In this document: in pieces, positions 42,023 through 51,469 of the stretch
How positions within the stretch are numbered: position 1 is the first letter of the stretch
Layout: each line of letters begins with the position of its first letter
Notes under the pieces: generated by a model
What the model saw: the letters and a program-made list of their open reading frames with translations, nothing else
What the model was told of the DNA's origin: nothing
Database searches by the model: none
Origin: Mucilaginibacter psychrotolerans
Lineage (GTDB): Bacteria; Bacteroidota; Bacteroidia; Sphingobacteriales; Sphingobacteriaceae
Assembly (NCBI RefSeq): GCF_004519315.1
Contig: NZ_SOZE01000023.1
Span: 1-64,000 of the forward strand
DNA: 64,000 nt
Direction: 5' to 3'
Translations under genes and position numbers: made by a program

Positions 42023-43681
42023 ATGAGCGAAGAAAAATCACTGAATTTTATAGAGGAAATTGTTGAGGGCGATATTGCCGAAGGTAAGCACGGCGGCAGG
42101 GTTCTAACCCGTTTCCCGCCGGAGCCTAATGGCTATTTGCATATCGGGCACGCCAAATCGATATGCTTAAACTTTGGTTTGGCCCAGCGTTACGGTGGTA
42201 AAACCAACCTCCGTTTCGACGACACCAACCCCGTAAAAGAGGATGTGGAGTATGTTGACAGCATTAAAGAAGACGTAAAATGGCTTGGGTTCGATTGGGC
42301 CGAAGAGCTTTATGCATCCGACTACTTTGACAAATTATACGACCTGGCCGTTGAACTGATCAAACAAGGCCTTGCCTACGTTGACGACAGCAGCGCCGAG
42401 GAGATTGCCGTTCAAAAAGGCACACCGACCGAACCCGGCGTGGGTAACGAATACCGCAACCGCAGTGTTGAAGAGAACTTACAGCTTTTTGCCGATATGA
42501 AAGCCGGTAAATACCCTGATGGTGCCAAAGTATTGCGTGCTAAGCTTGATTTGGCTTCGCCAAATATGCACCTTCGCGACCCATTGATGTACCGCATTAA
42601 GCATGCCCACCATCACCGCACCGGCGATGCCTGGTGCATTTACCCGATGTACGATTTTGCGCACGGCCAAAGCGATGCCATTGAAGAAATTACGCACTCG
42701 ATATGCACGGTCGAGTTCATCCCCCACCGCCCGCTCTATGAGTGGTTTATAGAGAAACTAAACCTGTTCCCGAGCAAGCAATACGAGTTTGCCCGCTTGA
42801 ACCTGAATTATACGGTAATGAGCAAGCGCAAGCTGCTGCAACTGGTTACCGATGGCCACGTAGATGGCTGGGACGACCCGCGCATGCCTACCATCAGCGG
42901 CTTGCGCCGCCGTGGCTACACGCCTGCCAGCATCCGCGAGTTTTGCGAACGCATTGGCGTTGCCAAACGTGAGAACATGATTGACGTTGGTTTGCTGGAG
43001 TTCTGCATCCGCGAGGACCTGAACAAAACCGCCTGGCGCCGTATGGCGGTGCTCGACCCTGTGAAGCTGGTGATCACCAACTACGAAGAAGGCAAAACGG
43101 ATGCCTTCCAGGGTGAGAATAACCCCGAAGTGGAAGGTGGCGATGGAAGTCGCGAGTTTCCATTCGGTCGCGAGATTTGGATAGAGCGCGAGGACTTTAT
43201 GGAAGTGCCGGCCAAGAAATATTTCCGCCTGAGCATTGGCGGCATGGTGCGCCTCAAAAACGCTTACATCATCAAAGGTGAAAGTGTTGTGAAGGATGCT
43301 GATGGCAACATCACCGAGATACATTGCACCTACATTCCCGAATCAAAAAGCGGTAATGATACCAGCGGCATCAACGTAAAAGGCACCATCCATTGGGTGA
43401 GCGTAGAGCACGGCAAAACCGCCGAAGTGCGTCTGTATGACCGTCTTTTCCAGGTGGAAGACCCGAGTAACGAGGACGGCGACTTTAAAGATTACATCAA
43501 CCCCAACAGCCTGCAGGTATTAACTACGGCTTATATAGAACCGGATTTGGCTAACGCCAAAATTGGCACCCCGGTACAATTTATGCGTAAAGGCTATTTC
43601 ACGCTGGATAAGAACTCAACCGCCGATAAACTGGTGTTTAACCGCACAGTGACGTTGAAGGATGGGTGGGTGAAGAAGTAG
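42023..43681 (+). CDS. glnS: Glutaminyl-tRNA synthetase
   Basis: Charges tRNA-Gln directly. Class I motifs: FPPEPNGYLHIGHAKS and VMSKRKL (KMSKS variant). DPRMPTISGLRRRGYTP and the C-terminal anticodon-binding beta-barrels follow. 552 aa from ATG 42023; the upstream TTG at 42002 lies in the promoter. A terminator follows the stop. Confidence 0.96.
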   Translation: MSEEKSLNFIEEIVEGDIAEGKHGGRVLTRFPPEPNGYLHIGHAKSICLNFGLAQRYGGKTNLRFDDTNPVKEDVEYVDSIKEDVKWLGFDWAEELYASDYFDKLYDLAVELIKQGLAYVDDSSAEEIAVQKGTPTEPGVGNEYRNRSVEENLQLFADMKAGKYPDGAKVLRAKLDLASPNMHLRDPLMYRIKHAHHHRTGDAWCIYPMYDFAHGQSDAIEEITHSICTVEFIPHRPLYEWFIEKLNLFPSKQYEFARLNLNYTVMSKRKLLQLVTDGHVDGWDDPRMPTISGLRRRGYTPASIREFCERIGVAKRENMIDVGLLEFCIREDLNKTAWRRMAVLDPVKLVITNYEEGKTDAFQGENNPEVEGGDGSREFPFGREIWIEREDFMEVPAKKYFRLSIGGMVRLKNAYIIKGESVVKDADGNITEIHCTYIPESKSGNDTSGINVKGTIHWVSVEHGKTAEVRLYDRLFQVEDPSNEDGDFKDYINPNSLQVLTTAYIEPDLANAKIGTPVQFMRKGYFTLDKNSTADKLVFNRTVTLKDGWVKK

Positions 43682-43685
43682 TTAG

Positions 43686-43718
43686 CAGCCCGTTTGATTT
43701 TATCAGGCGGGCTTTTTT
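43686..43718 (+). terminator. Terminator of glnS
   Basis: AGCCCG / CGGGCT stem followed by TTTTTTG, 5 nt after the stop codon. Confidence 0.8.
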
Positions 43719-43738
43719 GTGAGCAAAACTTACCAATT

Positions 43739-44144
43739 TGTCATTGCGAGGAGCGGCGGGGGGATGTGCGATGGGGCGACGTGGCAATCTCATAGGACGG
43801 GCGGAGTGCTGTGGGACTTTTACAAACCATGTGCTTAAATGAAAGCATCCGCTCGCTCATTCGCCGCGAGGGGCTTGTTACTTTTTGAAGCACCAAAAAG
43901 TAACCAAAAAGTGCTTTCAGCAGAGAGGCTTCTTTGCCGCACGAGCCTTTGCCCTGCAAACCGGGCAGAACCACGGGCTGGGATAATTTGCCCCTTGCTT
44001 CGCCGCGCCGCCCCCTCGCTTCAGCAAACAATCCCTATGCCCTTGCAGCCGCACAGCCCACCACGTTCTGCCCGCTTTCACCCGAAGCTTTCCTGCTGAT
44101 TGAAAAAAGAATAAAAATTTAAATGCTAATTAAAAGCTCCACCT
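43739..44144. repeat. Composite repeat interval, no gene
   Basis: Begins with a half element GTCATTGCGAGGAGCGGCGG...GGCGACGTGGCAATCTCAT, which joins features of the two GTCATT families but has no right arm. Then comes a perfect hairpin GTTACTTTTT...AAAAAGTAAC (43877-43904) and a C-rich stretch. Short frames here look like chance. Confidence 0.6.
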
Positions 44145-45749
44145 TCAGGGGGTTAGGGGGCTAAACGCTACAACCTCCCGCAGGTAATTATCCATCATAT
44201 CCATATCGATGATATCATTTACGTAGCCGATGTACATATCGGGGCGTATGATGAGTGCTTTGCGCTGGCCGGGGCGTATCTCAAAGGTATCCAGGATGTG
44301 CTGGTTTTTATCTGAAGGTGGTAGGTGGAAAAAGTTAAGCGTTAGGTTATATTGCTGTGTAATCCATTTGGCAAGGGCAAACAGGTAGTTTTCCTGTACG
44401 ATACCAATGGTGATGAGCGTAAACCCGGGCTTGCTGCACCAGGCGTGTATATCCGTCATCTCTTGTTTCTTCTCATCGAATATCTCCAGATAGGGCAGCC
44501 TGTCGCCAGCTTTTATTTTGCTGTTGTGGCTCAGGTGCAGGTTGATTTTGCTATCGCGATAGTTGATACCTATTTGCGATAAGGCCCGGAATGCATCAGT
44601 ACGCATCTTATCCTTTTTCCAGATGTATTTAAGCAGCGGCGGAACGATAAAGCGTTTAAACAGGTTACTGAAAAAGCTTTGCGAGGTAATCACATTGAAC
44701 GCCCTATCAGTACTGCTTAGCAGGGCGCGGGCCACGGGCATTCGTTCTTCGGCATAACTGATTAATATGCCAGGTGCCAATTGCCCGGTTACCACGCCTG
44801 CCAGTTTCCAGGCCAGGTTATAGGCATCCTGCAAGCCAGTGTTCATGCCCTGTCCGCCCACCGGCGAGTGGATATGCGCGGCATCGCCAATTAAAAAGCA
44901 GCGGTCCTCATTAAATTTATCGGCCATACGGTGGTGCAGTTTATACACCGTAAACCAGTTTTGGTTCTCAATATTAAGCGGCTGGGTGGTAACCGCACGC
45001 AGGTGGGGCAATACTTCTTCAAAAGTAATACCGTCCTTATCCAATGCTGCGGGCAGGTTGCCTACTACGCGGTAAGTACGCTCTTCTGGCATCAGGAAAA
45101 AGGCCGCGAAACCCATGTTCGAAAGGAACATATGCAGGCAGTCGTCGTCAAAACCATCTTTGAATTTGATATCGGCCAGGTAAAACTTGTGCGCGTATGT
45201 ATCGCCGCTAAAGGGTATGCCCAATTGCTTGCGCACTACGCTATGTGCACCATCGGCACCAATCACATAATCAGCATGCAGGGTGTGGGTACTATCGTCT
45301 GCTTGTAAAGTAGCATCTGCCCCATCGCCTGTCTGCCTTAAGGCATTAAGCGATGTTTCCCAGTAAACGGGGCAGCAATTCAGCGTAAGGTAATCCAGCA
45401 AAATACGCTCGTTCTTGCTCTGCGGCAACATAAAAACGTATGGGAAGGGTGTTTGCCCTACGCCAATTTCCGTTAGCGGGATGCGGGCCATAACGGTATC
45501 ACCACGGTGCAATACCGCCCCGGTAGCCGGTTTGCCTTCTTTCAGCGCCTGGTTGGAAAGGCCCATTTGCCGGTAAATTTCCATGGAACGGGCCTGCACC
45601 GCCAATGCCTTCGTTTGGCTGGTTGGCCCCTGCCGGGTATCTATAATAACCGGTACAATACCGTAGCGCAGCAACTGCGCCGCCATCATCAGGCCCGACG
45701 GGCCTGCGCCTACGATAAGCACCTGTGTATGTTTCGGCAGGGGTATCAT
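44145..45749 (-). CDS. FAD-dependent aromatic-type monooxygenase
   Basis: A 534-aa group A flavoprotein hydroxylase of the PheA/TfdB/MhpA kind. Rossmann FAD motif VLIVGAGPSGLMMAAQLL at the N-terminus, YVIGADGAHSVVRKQLG (DG motif), and FLIGDAAHIHSPVGGQGMN (GD motif). The C-terminal 150 residues form the thioredoxin-like domain typical of this group, likely without redox cysteines. Substrate unknown. It starts 6 nt after the RsmI-like gene. Confidence 0.88.
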   Translation of the reverse strand: MIPLPKHTQVLIVGAGPSGLMMAAQLLRYGIVPVIIDTRQGPTSQTKALAVQARSMEIYRQMGLSNQALKEGKPATGAVLHRGDTVMARIPLTEIGVGQTPFPYVFMLPQSKNERILLDYLTLNCCPVYWETSLNALRQTGDGADATLQADDSTHTLHADYVIGADGAHSVVRKQLGIPFSGDTYAHKFYLADIKFKDGFDDDCLHMFLSNMGFAAFFLMPEERTYRVVGNLPAALDKDGITFEEVLPHLRAVTTQPLNIENQNWFTVYKLHHRMADKFNEDRCFLIGDAAHIHSPVGGQGMNTGLQDAYNLAWKLAGVVTGQLAPGILISYAEERMPVARALLSSTDRAFNVITSQSFFSNLFKRFIVPPLLKYIWKKDKMRTDAFRALSQIGINYRDSKINLHLSHNSKIKAGDRLPYLEIFDEKKQEMTDIHAWCSKPGFTLITIGIVQENYLFALAKWITQQYNLTLNFFHLPPSDKNQHILDTFEIRPGQRKALIIRPDMYIGYVNDIIDMDMMDNYLREVVAFSPLTP

Positions 45750-45755
45750 AGCTTA

Positions 45756-46463
45756 TCAGGCATGGAACAACAAAAAGATAGCCGGCCGCTTGCGCAGGTC
45801 GGGCACCTGTTTTTTCCAGTCGGCAATGGTAAGGGTTTTAATGAATTCTGTCGACGCAGTAATATCGCAGGCAATGCAAAGCCTGGTTTGCGGCTTGCTG
45901 TGTTTAAGCACATCTTCCAGCATACTATCGTTGCGAAAAGGCGTTTCTATAAAAATTTGTGTTTGCTTTTTTTCGGCTAACACCTCCATCTCCTTTATTT
46001 TTTTGGCGCGCTCTAATTTATCAATGGGTATATACCCGTGGAAAGTAAAACTCTGCCCATTGAAGCCCGATGCCATCAGCGCCAGCAATATCGAGCTTGG
46101 GCCAACCAGGGGCACTACCTTGATGCCTTTGCGGTGTGCTTCGGCTACGATGTCGGCGCCCGGATCGGCAATGCCGGGGCAGCCGGCTTCGCTCATTAAA
46201 CCAACGTCGTTACCGGCCATCAAACCTGTAAAGAATTCTTTTAGGCCTGCGTCGCGGTTGTGTTTGCCATAATCATGTATCAGCAATTCGCTTTGCGGGG
46301 TTTTCAAACCGGCCTCTTTTAAAAAGCGGCGGGCGGTTTTTTCGTTCTCTACGATGTATTCTTTTACGGCGTTTATAGTGTCGACGAGGTACGGTGTGTG
46401 CGATTTAGCAGCAGCTGCATCGGCAAGGGGTACTGGTATTAAAAAAAGCGTTCCTGGTTGCAT
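45756..46463 (-). CDS. RsmI-like SAM-dependent methyltransferase
   Basis: A 235-aa tetrapyrrole-methylase-fold enzyme related to RsmI, which methylates C1402 of 16S rRNA. GTLFLIPVPL, ENEKTARRFLKEAG, VGLMSEAGCPGIADPGADIV and VVPLVGPSSILLALMASGF match. Shorter than canonical RsmI because the C-terminal domain is absent, as in a Bacteroidetes subgroup, so the target may differ. First of two genes with the monooxygenase. Confidence 0.88.
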   Translation of the reverse strand: MQPGTLFLIPVPLADAAAAKSHTPYLVDTINAVKEYIVENEKTARRFLKEAGLKTPQSELLIHDYGKHNRDAGLKEFFTGLMAGNDVGLMSEAGCPGIADPGADIVAEAHRKGIKVVPLVGPSSILLALMASGFNGQSFTFHGYIPIDKLERAKKIKEMEVLAEKKQTQIFIETPFRNDSMLEDVLKHSKPQTRLCIACDITASTEFIKTLTIADWKKQVPDLRKRPAIFLLFHA

Positions 46464-46518
46464 GCTACAAATTGACGTTTTTTATTTAATTTAAGCTAAT
46501 CGTAAAATCGTTTAAAAT

Positions 46519-47235
46519 ATGAAATCATTAGGCATCAACTGGTTCATAGAAGGCTCAATAGATTTTGAGCATAAAAAATACATTTTGCTGGATTATCTAC
46601 AGGAGATAAATCGCCATTTCGATAAAAGCCGCCTGTACCCAAACCTGAGCGACCTGATATTCCATCACAACAACCTGCTCGATTTCAGGAACAACAAAAC
46701 CGCCTTACAGCAAACTTTTCCGCAGCGCCTAACCAAGGCAGATATAGCTGCCGTGAAGCTCACCTATCAAAAAATAGTGCAGGATGATAACGCGATGGCC
46801 GAAATTGAAAGCATTATTTATTATGCGCTTGCCAAAATGAACCCTGCTATACAAACGGGCAAAGAAATTTATGATTTTGTAGAAAGCCGTCTCGTTATTG
46901 ACCCGATCGGGCTGGTGCCCTTAATGCCCTACCACGGCTATTTTAGCCTGCGTAACGGCAAGGAACGTACCAATTACATTTACGAATACCAGGTAACTAT
47001 TTTTGAGCATAAGGACGATAAATTCCGAGGCATTAATGTGCAATTTGTAGATACCTATGAGCAAAGCATCGTTGCCACACCCGAAAATATCAAGCTCGAC
47101 CTGATTCGCCGCCGCAAACACCTGCCCAACCCGGCTGTGTATTACGTACAAAGCGATATTGCTTTCCCGCTGGAGCAAACTTTATTACCGGTAGCAAAGC
47201 GGAGTTTGGTGAAGTATATATCGAGTGCGGCCTGA
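46519..47235 (+). CDS. Conserved-looking protein of unknown function (238 aa)
   Basis: Soluble alpha/beta protein without signal or membrane span. N-terminal MKSLGINWFIEGSIDFEHKK and YLQEINRHFDKSRLYPNL; the C-terminal half is strand-rich. I recognise no domain; similar proteins occur in Bacteroidetes as I recall. Divergent from the RsmI-like gene. Confidence 0.65.
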   Translation: MKSLGINWFIEGSIDFEHKKYILLDYLQEINRHFDKSRLYPNLSDLIFHHNNLLDFRNNKTALQQTFPQRLTKADIAAVKLTYQKIVQDDNAMAEIESIIYYALAKMNPAIQTGKEIYDFVESRLVIDPIGLVPLMPYHGYFSLRNGKERTNYIYEYQVTIFEHKDDKFRGINVQFVDTYEQSIVATPENIKLDLIRRRKHLPNPAVYYVQSDIAFPLEQTLLPVAKRSLVKYISSAA

Positions 47236-47269
47236 TCGGTAGGCGATTTGCAAGTATATGTTCAGCTTT

Positions 47270-47359
47270 CCACCTTCATTGTCGTTGGGCTTCAGCCAAC
47301 GGAATAGTGCACTCATGTATTGCCCCGTCGTCTCATAAATGAGACGGCAATGAAGGTGG
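47270..47359. repeat. Multi-arm (cruciform-type) palindrome
   Basis: Outer arms CCACCTTCATTGTCGT and ACGGCAATGAAGGTGG enclose two separate perfect hairpins, CGTTGG...CCAACG (47283-47301) and CGTCTCAT-AA-ATGAGACG near 47326-47345. This gives a three-armed fold between convergent genes, just before the aminotransferase stop. Confidence 0.75.
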
Positions 47360-47393
47360 TTGGTTATTGATTTTAAGTCACCTGAGCGGTGAT

Positions 47394-48650
47394 TTACTTC
47401 AGCTTGCTCAACGCCGCTTTCACCCTCGGCAATAAATCTTCAACCTCTTGTAAAGCACTTGCCCCTACCGATACGCGGAACCAGGGGTTCATGTCATCTG
47501 TACCGAAGGCTGAGAACGGCACCAGGGCAACGCCTGCTTCTTTTATCAGGTAAAAGTTCACATCGGCCGAGTTGGCGAGCACTTTGCCATCGGGCGTGGT
47601 TTTGCCTATGTAGTCTACTTTTACCGTCAAATATATAGCACCCATCGGTACTATAGAATCTATGGCGAAGCCTTCGGCTTTCAAGGCCTGGAAACCCAAG
47701 TGAAGGGTGCTCAGGCTTGCTTGTATATTGGCTTTTAATTTATCCAGGTAAGTATCAACCACAGGCTCATTCTTTAAATACTCGGCCATGGCAACCTGTT
47801 CAGCCTTGGGCGCCCATGCCCCCATGTGACCAACAATGGCTTTCATGTGGTTGATGATTGCTGCCGGGCCAAAGCCCCAGCCTACACGCACACCCGTTGC
47901 CGCAAAGCATTTAGAGCCGCCATCTACAAAGATGGTGTAATCCCTCAACTCCGGGCGAAGGGTTACCGGGTCGTAGTGTTTGTATTCGCCAAAGGTAAGC
48001 TGCGAGTATATCTGATCGTACAGCAGGTACAATGGTTTTTGGCCTTCGGGGCGACTTTTGTTTTCTTCGATCACCAGGTCGCATATCTCCTCCAGGTCCT
48101 TCTTACTGAACATGGTACCCGTTGGGTTCAGGGGCGAACATAGTGCCAGCAGCGTAGCCCCTTTAACATGCGGGCGCAATTCATCGGCCGTAGGCATAAA
48201 GTTATTTTCGGCACGCGTGTTTACGATGATTGGCTCGGCGCCGGTAAGGTCGCAATAGTGGTTGTTGTTCCACGAAGGTGCCGGGAAGACCACCCAGTCG
48301 CCCGGATCTATCAAAGCAAGGTAAGTTGAGTATATCAAGGGGCGTGAACCGCCCGAAATCAATATTTCATTGGGCGCGTAGGCCAAACCCAGTCGGCTTT
48401 TCAGGAAACCCGCCACGCTTTCGCGCAGGCTGAGCATGCCGTCTGCCGGGGGATAGTTGGTTTGGTTGTGGTTATAGGCATCAATAATACCCTCTTTCAG
48501 TTCGGTAGGGATAGGGTAAATATTTGAGTCGAAATCGCCTATGGTGAGGTTGGCGATGTTCTGCCCTTGTTTTTTCAACTCATTTATTTCGCCTGCTATC
48601 TTAATAATTTCAGAGCCGCTTAAATTCTGCGCTAATACCGATACTTTCAT
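47394..48650 (-). CDS. PLP-dependent aminotransferase, class I/II
   Basis: A 418-aa aspartate-aminotransferase-fold enzyme. NLTIGDFDSNIYPIP, YPPADGMLSLRESVAGFL, LCSPLNPTGTMFS, LLYDQIYSQLTFG, and the PLP lysine in VDGGSKCFAATGVRVGW. Specificity not evident. ATG 48650 is preferred (MKVSVLAQNLSGSEI); the longer frame lies upstream of the promoter. The -7 element is 4 nt before the ATG. Confidence 0.92.
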   Translation of the reverse strand: MKVSVLAQNLSGSEIIKIAGEINELKKQGQNIANLTIGDFDSNIYPIPTELKEGIIDAYNHNQTNYPPADGMLSLRESVAGFLKSRLGLAYAPNEILISGGSRPLIYSTYLALIDPGDWVVFPAPSWNNNHYCDLTGAEPIIVNTRAENNFMPTADELRPHVKGATLLALCSPLNPTGTMFSKKDLEEICDLVIEENKSRPEGQKPLYLLYDQIYSQLTFGEYKHYDPVTLRPELRDYTIFVDGGSKCFAATGVRVGWGFGPAAIINHMKAIVGHMGAWAPKAEQVAMAEYLKNEPVVDTYLDKLKANIQASLSTLHLGFQALKAEGFAIDSIVPMGAIYLTVKVDYIGKTTPDGKVLANSADVNFYLIKEAGVALVPFSAFGTDDMNPWFRVSVGASALQEVEDLLPRVKAALSKLK

Positions 48651-48654
48651 GAGG

Positions 48655-48662
48655 CAAATATA
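48655..48662 (-). promoter_or_regulatory. -7 element TATATTTG of the aminotransferase gene
   Basis: Exact TAnnTTTG with only GCCTC-type spacing (4 nt) to the ATG, implying a leaderless transcript. Confidence 0.55.
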
Positions 48663-48674
48663 GATTTTTGCCGG

Positions 48675-48845
48675 AAGATAAAAGACAGCCGGAGAAAGAA
48701 GCAAGATAGCAAGAGCCAGGAATCAAGACATTAAGCAATAGCAGGGCAAAAACAGGTAGCGGGAATTACTAAAACTCACCAAAAAATAAAAAACGGGATA
48801 TCTTTCGATTCCCGTCTTTCTTGATTCTTGTATCTAATTTCTTGC
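48675..48845. repeat. Stutter palindrome (word AAGCAAGAxAG)
   Basis: Left words AGAAGCAAGATAGCAAGAG and AGGAATCAAGAC; right words TTTCTTGATTCTTGTATC and TTTCTTGCTTCTG, complementary to the left set, about 100 nt apart, between the desaturase and the aminotransferase. Confidence 0.6.
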
Positions 48846-48850
48846 TTCTG

Positions 48851-49585
48851 TTACAAGTATGCCTTTCGCAGCCTGATAATCCTGGCCCAGTGCATCAGTT
48901 TCATCACCGGGTAAACCGGGTCTATCTCGAACCATTTGGCGCCAAAGTTTGCATTGTTAGGGCGTTTATGGTGGTTATTCTGGAACAACTCGCCAAGCAT
49001 CAAAAAGTCGAATGGCGTAGTGTTTTTTGATTTATCGTTGTTATCGAAGTTAGCATAACCGTATTTGTGGCCGCACCAGTTTACAATAGCGCCGTGGATA
49101 GGGCCCATCATGAAATGGATAGGAATCAGCAGGAACATCCACCAGGCGGTTGCAAACTGCACGTAGAAAGCGATGTATAAACCGCCGAAGATTAAACGGG
49201 AAACGATAGACGAACCTATATAATCCAAAAACTTCCATTCCGGGTAATTGCCTTTAAAGCGTTCTTCGGGTTCCTTTAAACGCTTGATATGGTCACGGTA
49301 GCTCAATACGGTGTGCCACATCATCTGAAAAACATCGGTAAAAAAGTGAGGGGAATGCGGATCTTTCTCGGTATCGCTATATGCATGGTGCTCACGGTGC
49401 ATAATGGCATAAGCCCTGGGGTTTAAAAAAGATGAGCCCTGGAAAACGTAAGTCATTATGTAAAATGTCCGTTCAAAAAATATATTGGTGGTAAACATTT
49501 TGTGCGAAGCGTACCTGTGCAGGAAAAACGTTTGGAAGAACAGGGATAAAAACCAATGGGCAAGAAAGAAGATGAGTATTATCAC
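48851..49585 (-). CDS. Acyl-CoA / fatty acid desaturase
   Basis: Membrane di-iron desaturase, 244 aa. Three His boxes: H23 and H28 (HRYASH), H63/H66/H67 (HREHHAYSD), and NNHHKRP near the C-terminus, with membrane spans between. Probably introduces a delta-9 double bond to adjust membrane fluidity. The start must be GTG at 49585, since an in-frame stop lies three codons upstream and there is no ATG. Confidence 0.92.
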   Translation of the reverse strand: MIILIFFLAHWFLSLFFQTFFLHRYASHKMFTTNIFFERTFYIMTYVFQGSSFLNPRAYAIMHREHHAYSDTEKDPHSPHFFTDVFQMMWHTVLSYRDHIKRLKEPEERFKGNYPEWKFLDYIGSSIVSRLIFGGLYIAFYVQFATAWWMFLLIPIHFMMGPIHGAIVNWCGHKYGYANFDNNDKSKNTTPFDFLMLGELFQNNHHKRPNNANFGAKWFEIDPVYPVMKLMHWARIIRLRKAYL

Positions 49586-50104
49586 AATAGTCTATTTAAT
49601 TATGGTGGTATTATTTATAATCATTACAAATGTACGATTTAAAAAGCGATTTGGTTTTAAAAACGACTGATTAATTACGGGGATTGCCTTTTAGAAACCA
49701 TGCACGGGAGGCATGTGCGATTCCTCCTCTTTTCCGACAGACTCCTGCGGAGTGCGTAATTGCCCCTTTCTGTTTTGCAGGTAGATGTTAGTTTGGCGTA
49801 GGGTTTACATGAGGTGTTTCAAAAGCAGTTCAATTCTGCCCGAAAAAGTGTTTCACTGACTTTTACTATTTTTTGTTAAGTAATTAATATAAAGACAATT
49901 AATAAACCTACTTGAACAAAAGGTTGTTTCACGGAATTTTGCGTATGTGAATTAAATACATGATAATCATATATTTAGAAAAAAAGCAGGTGTTTCGGGT
50001 GTGTCACTCGCAAAGCGAAACACTTCGCTCAAAAAAAGCATGCGTGGCGGGCAAAATTGGCTCATCGTTTCGAGAATGGCTAATTTATGATATTTTTATA
50101 GCTC
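49586..50104. other. Gene-free interval (519 bp)
   Basis: No gene supported. It contains a small hairpin near 50015 (TCGCAAAGCGA...) and four copies of a GTGTTTC(A/G) word (about 49813, 49848, 49924, 49992), two extending to GTTTCAC. The right part is AT-rich and probably holds the permease promoter, but no exact TAnnTTTG precedes its ATG. Confidence 0.5.
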
Positions 50105-51433
50105 ATGCAGCAACCCGCCTTAAACAGAAAGATAAAGCCCTTCCAACTGGTTGCGTTGATATTCTTTACCGTATCCGGCGGGCCCTATGGGCTGGAGCAA
50201 TTACTGGCCTACGCCGGCAATCATGCTGCTATCCTCATACTGCTGATAACGCCATTGCTTTGGGATGTGCCTGCCATTTTCACGGTGATGGAGCTTAATT
50301 GTATGATGCCCGTTACAGGCGGCTATTACAAATGGGTTAAGCACGCGCTGGGTACCCGCTGGGGCTTCTACGAAGGCTGGTGGACCTGGATATACACTTT
50401 CGTAGACCTTGCCATATACCCTGTGCTTTTCGTAGGCTATGCATCGTTCTTTTTCCCGGGGATAGAAGCATACCGCATACCTGTTTGCCTGTGCATCATA
50501 TGGGCATCGGCGGGGCTAAACATACTGGGGATAGTGCCCGTAGGCCGGGTGGCCTTATTCCTGAGCGCGGCGGTATTGTCGCCGCTCATCGTGTTGTACG
50601 TGATGGCTATTTATAAGCATGGCGGCAGCCTAACCATACCGCATCAAACATTGCATGGCCTGTCGTTCCCCTCTTTCGGCATGTCGCTTTATTTCGTGAT
50701 GTGGAACTGCCTTGGTTGGGATAACATCACCACCTATGCCGAGGAAGTAGAGAAACCGGTACGCTCTTACCTTAGGGCTACATTTATCGCCTTTGCGCTG
50801 GTGATGGTAATCTATTTTTTCGCGGTAGCAGTGGCCATACAAGCCGGCATTGGCCATCAGCTGTTTTTTGACAAGGGCTTCCCCGCTTTAGGCGAATTAG
50901 TGGGCGGGCACTGGCTGGGCGCTATTTTGGCGGCGGGTGGCATGGCCAGTTCATTAGGTATTTATGCGGCGGTACTGCTTTCTGTATCACGCGTGCCTAA
51001 AGCCATGGCCGCCGATGGCCTACTGCCAAAGAAACTAAACATACTGCATTCGCGGTTCCGTACGCCGTACGTCTCTATCGTCCTGTGCTCGCTGGTGGTA
51101 AGCTTCATGATATTATGGCCCCTGGCCGAGCTGCTGATCATTGATGTAACGGTTTACGGTGCGGGCCTATCGCTGGAATACATCTCGCTTATCCGACTGC
51201 GCATTTCCGAGCCCGATACTAAACGGCCCTTTAAGATACCACTAAGTACTGCTGGACTTTGTATTGCGGCGTTGTTGCCATTCGGCGTATATTTCATTGC
51301 CTTGGGCGGGGCATTTGCATCCGAGGGTGGCGGCGTAAAAGCTGCGCTTTTTGCCATTGCGGTATTGAGCACTGCCGAACTATTCTGGCAGGTAGTATGC
51401 TGGAGGAAACCGCATTTCAGGAGGCATAGGTAA
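50105..51433 (+). CDS. APC-family amino acid permease
   Basis: A 442-aa transporter with about 12 membrane spans. N-terminal QLVALIFFTVSGGPYGLEQ is the APC unwound-helix motif, MPVTGGYYKWVKHALG the second conserved loop, and WDNITTYAEEVEKPVRSY the helix 6-7 signature. Substrate unknown. No cotranscribed enzyme. Confidence 0.92.
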   Translation: MQQPALNRKIKPFQLVALIFFTVSGGPYGLEQLLAYAGNHAAILILLITPLLWDVPAIFTVMELNCMMPVTGGYYKWVKHALGTRWGFYEGWWTWIYTFVDLAIYPVLFVGYASFFFPGIEAYRIPVCLCIIWASAGLNILGIVPVGRVALFLSAAVLSPLIVLYVMAIYKHGGSLTIPHQTLHGLSFPSFGMSLYFVMWNCLGWDNITTYAEEVEKPVRSYLRATFIAFALVMVIYFFAVAVAIQAGIGHQLFFDKGFPALGELVGGHWLGAILAAGGMASSLGIYAAVLLSVSRVPKAMAADGLLPKKLNILHSRFRTPYVSIVLCSLVVSFMILWPLAELLIIDVTVYGAGLSLEYISLIRLRISEPDTKRPFKIPLSTAGLCIAALLPFGVYFIALGGAFASEGGGVKAALFAIAVLSTAELFWQVVCWRKPHFRRHR

Positions 51434-51469
51434 ATAACCTTATATTGCGTCTACTAAAAATATGAACCT

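Noticed and set aside
43839..44122. Frames in the composite repeat after glnS
   Set aside because: Repeat-derived sequence with biased composition and no recognisable protein.
49572..49670. 32-codon membrane-like frame opposite the desaturase start
   Set aside because: Short hydrophobic frame in AT-rich sequence overlapping the 5' end of a real gene on the other strand; no independent support.
49813..49999. TGTTTCAC words resembling half of the parS site
   Set aside because: parS is the palindrome TGTTTCACGTGAAACA; only the left half occurs and no TGAAACA partner is near, and no parA/parB is in the window.
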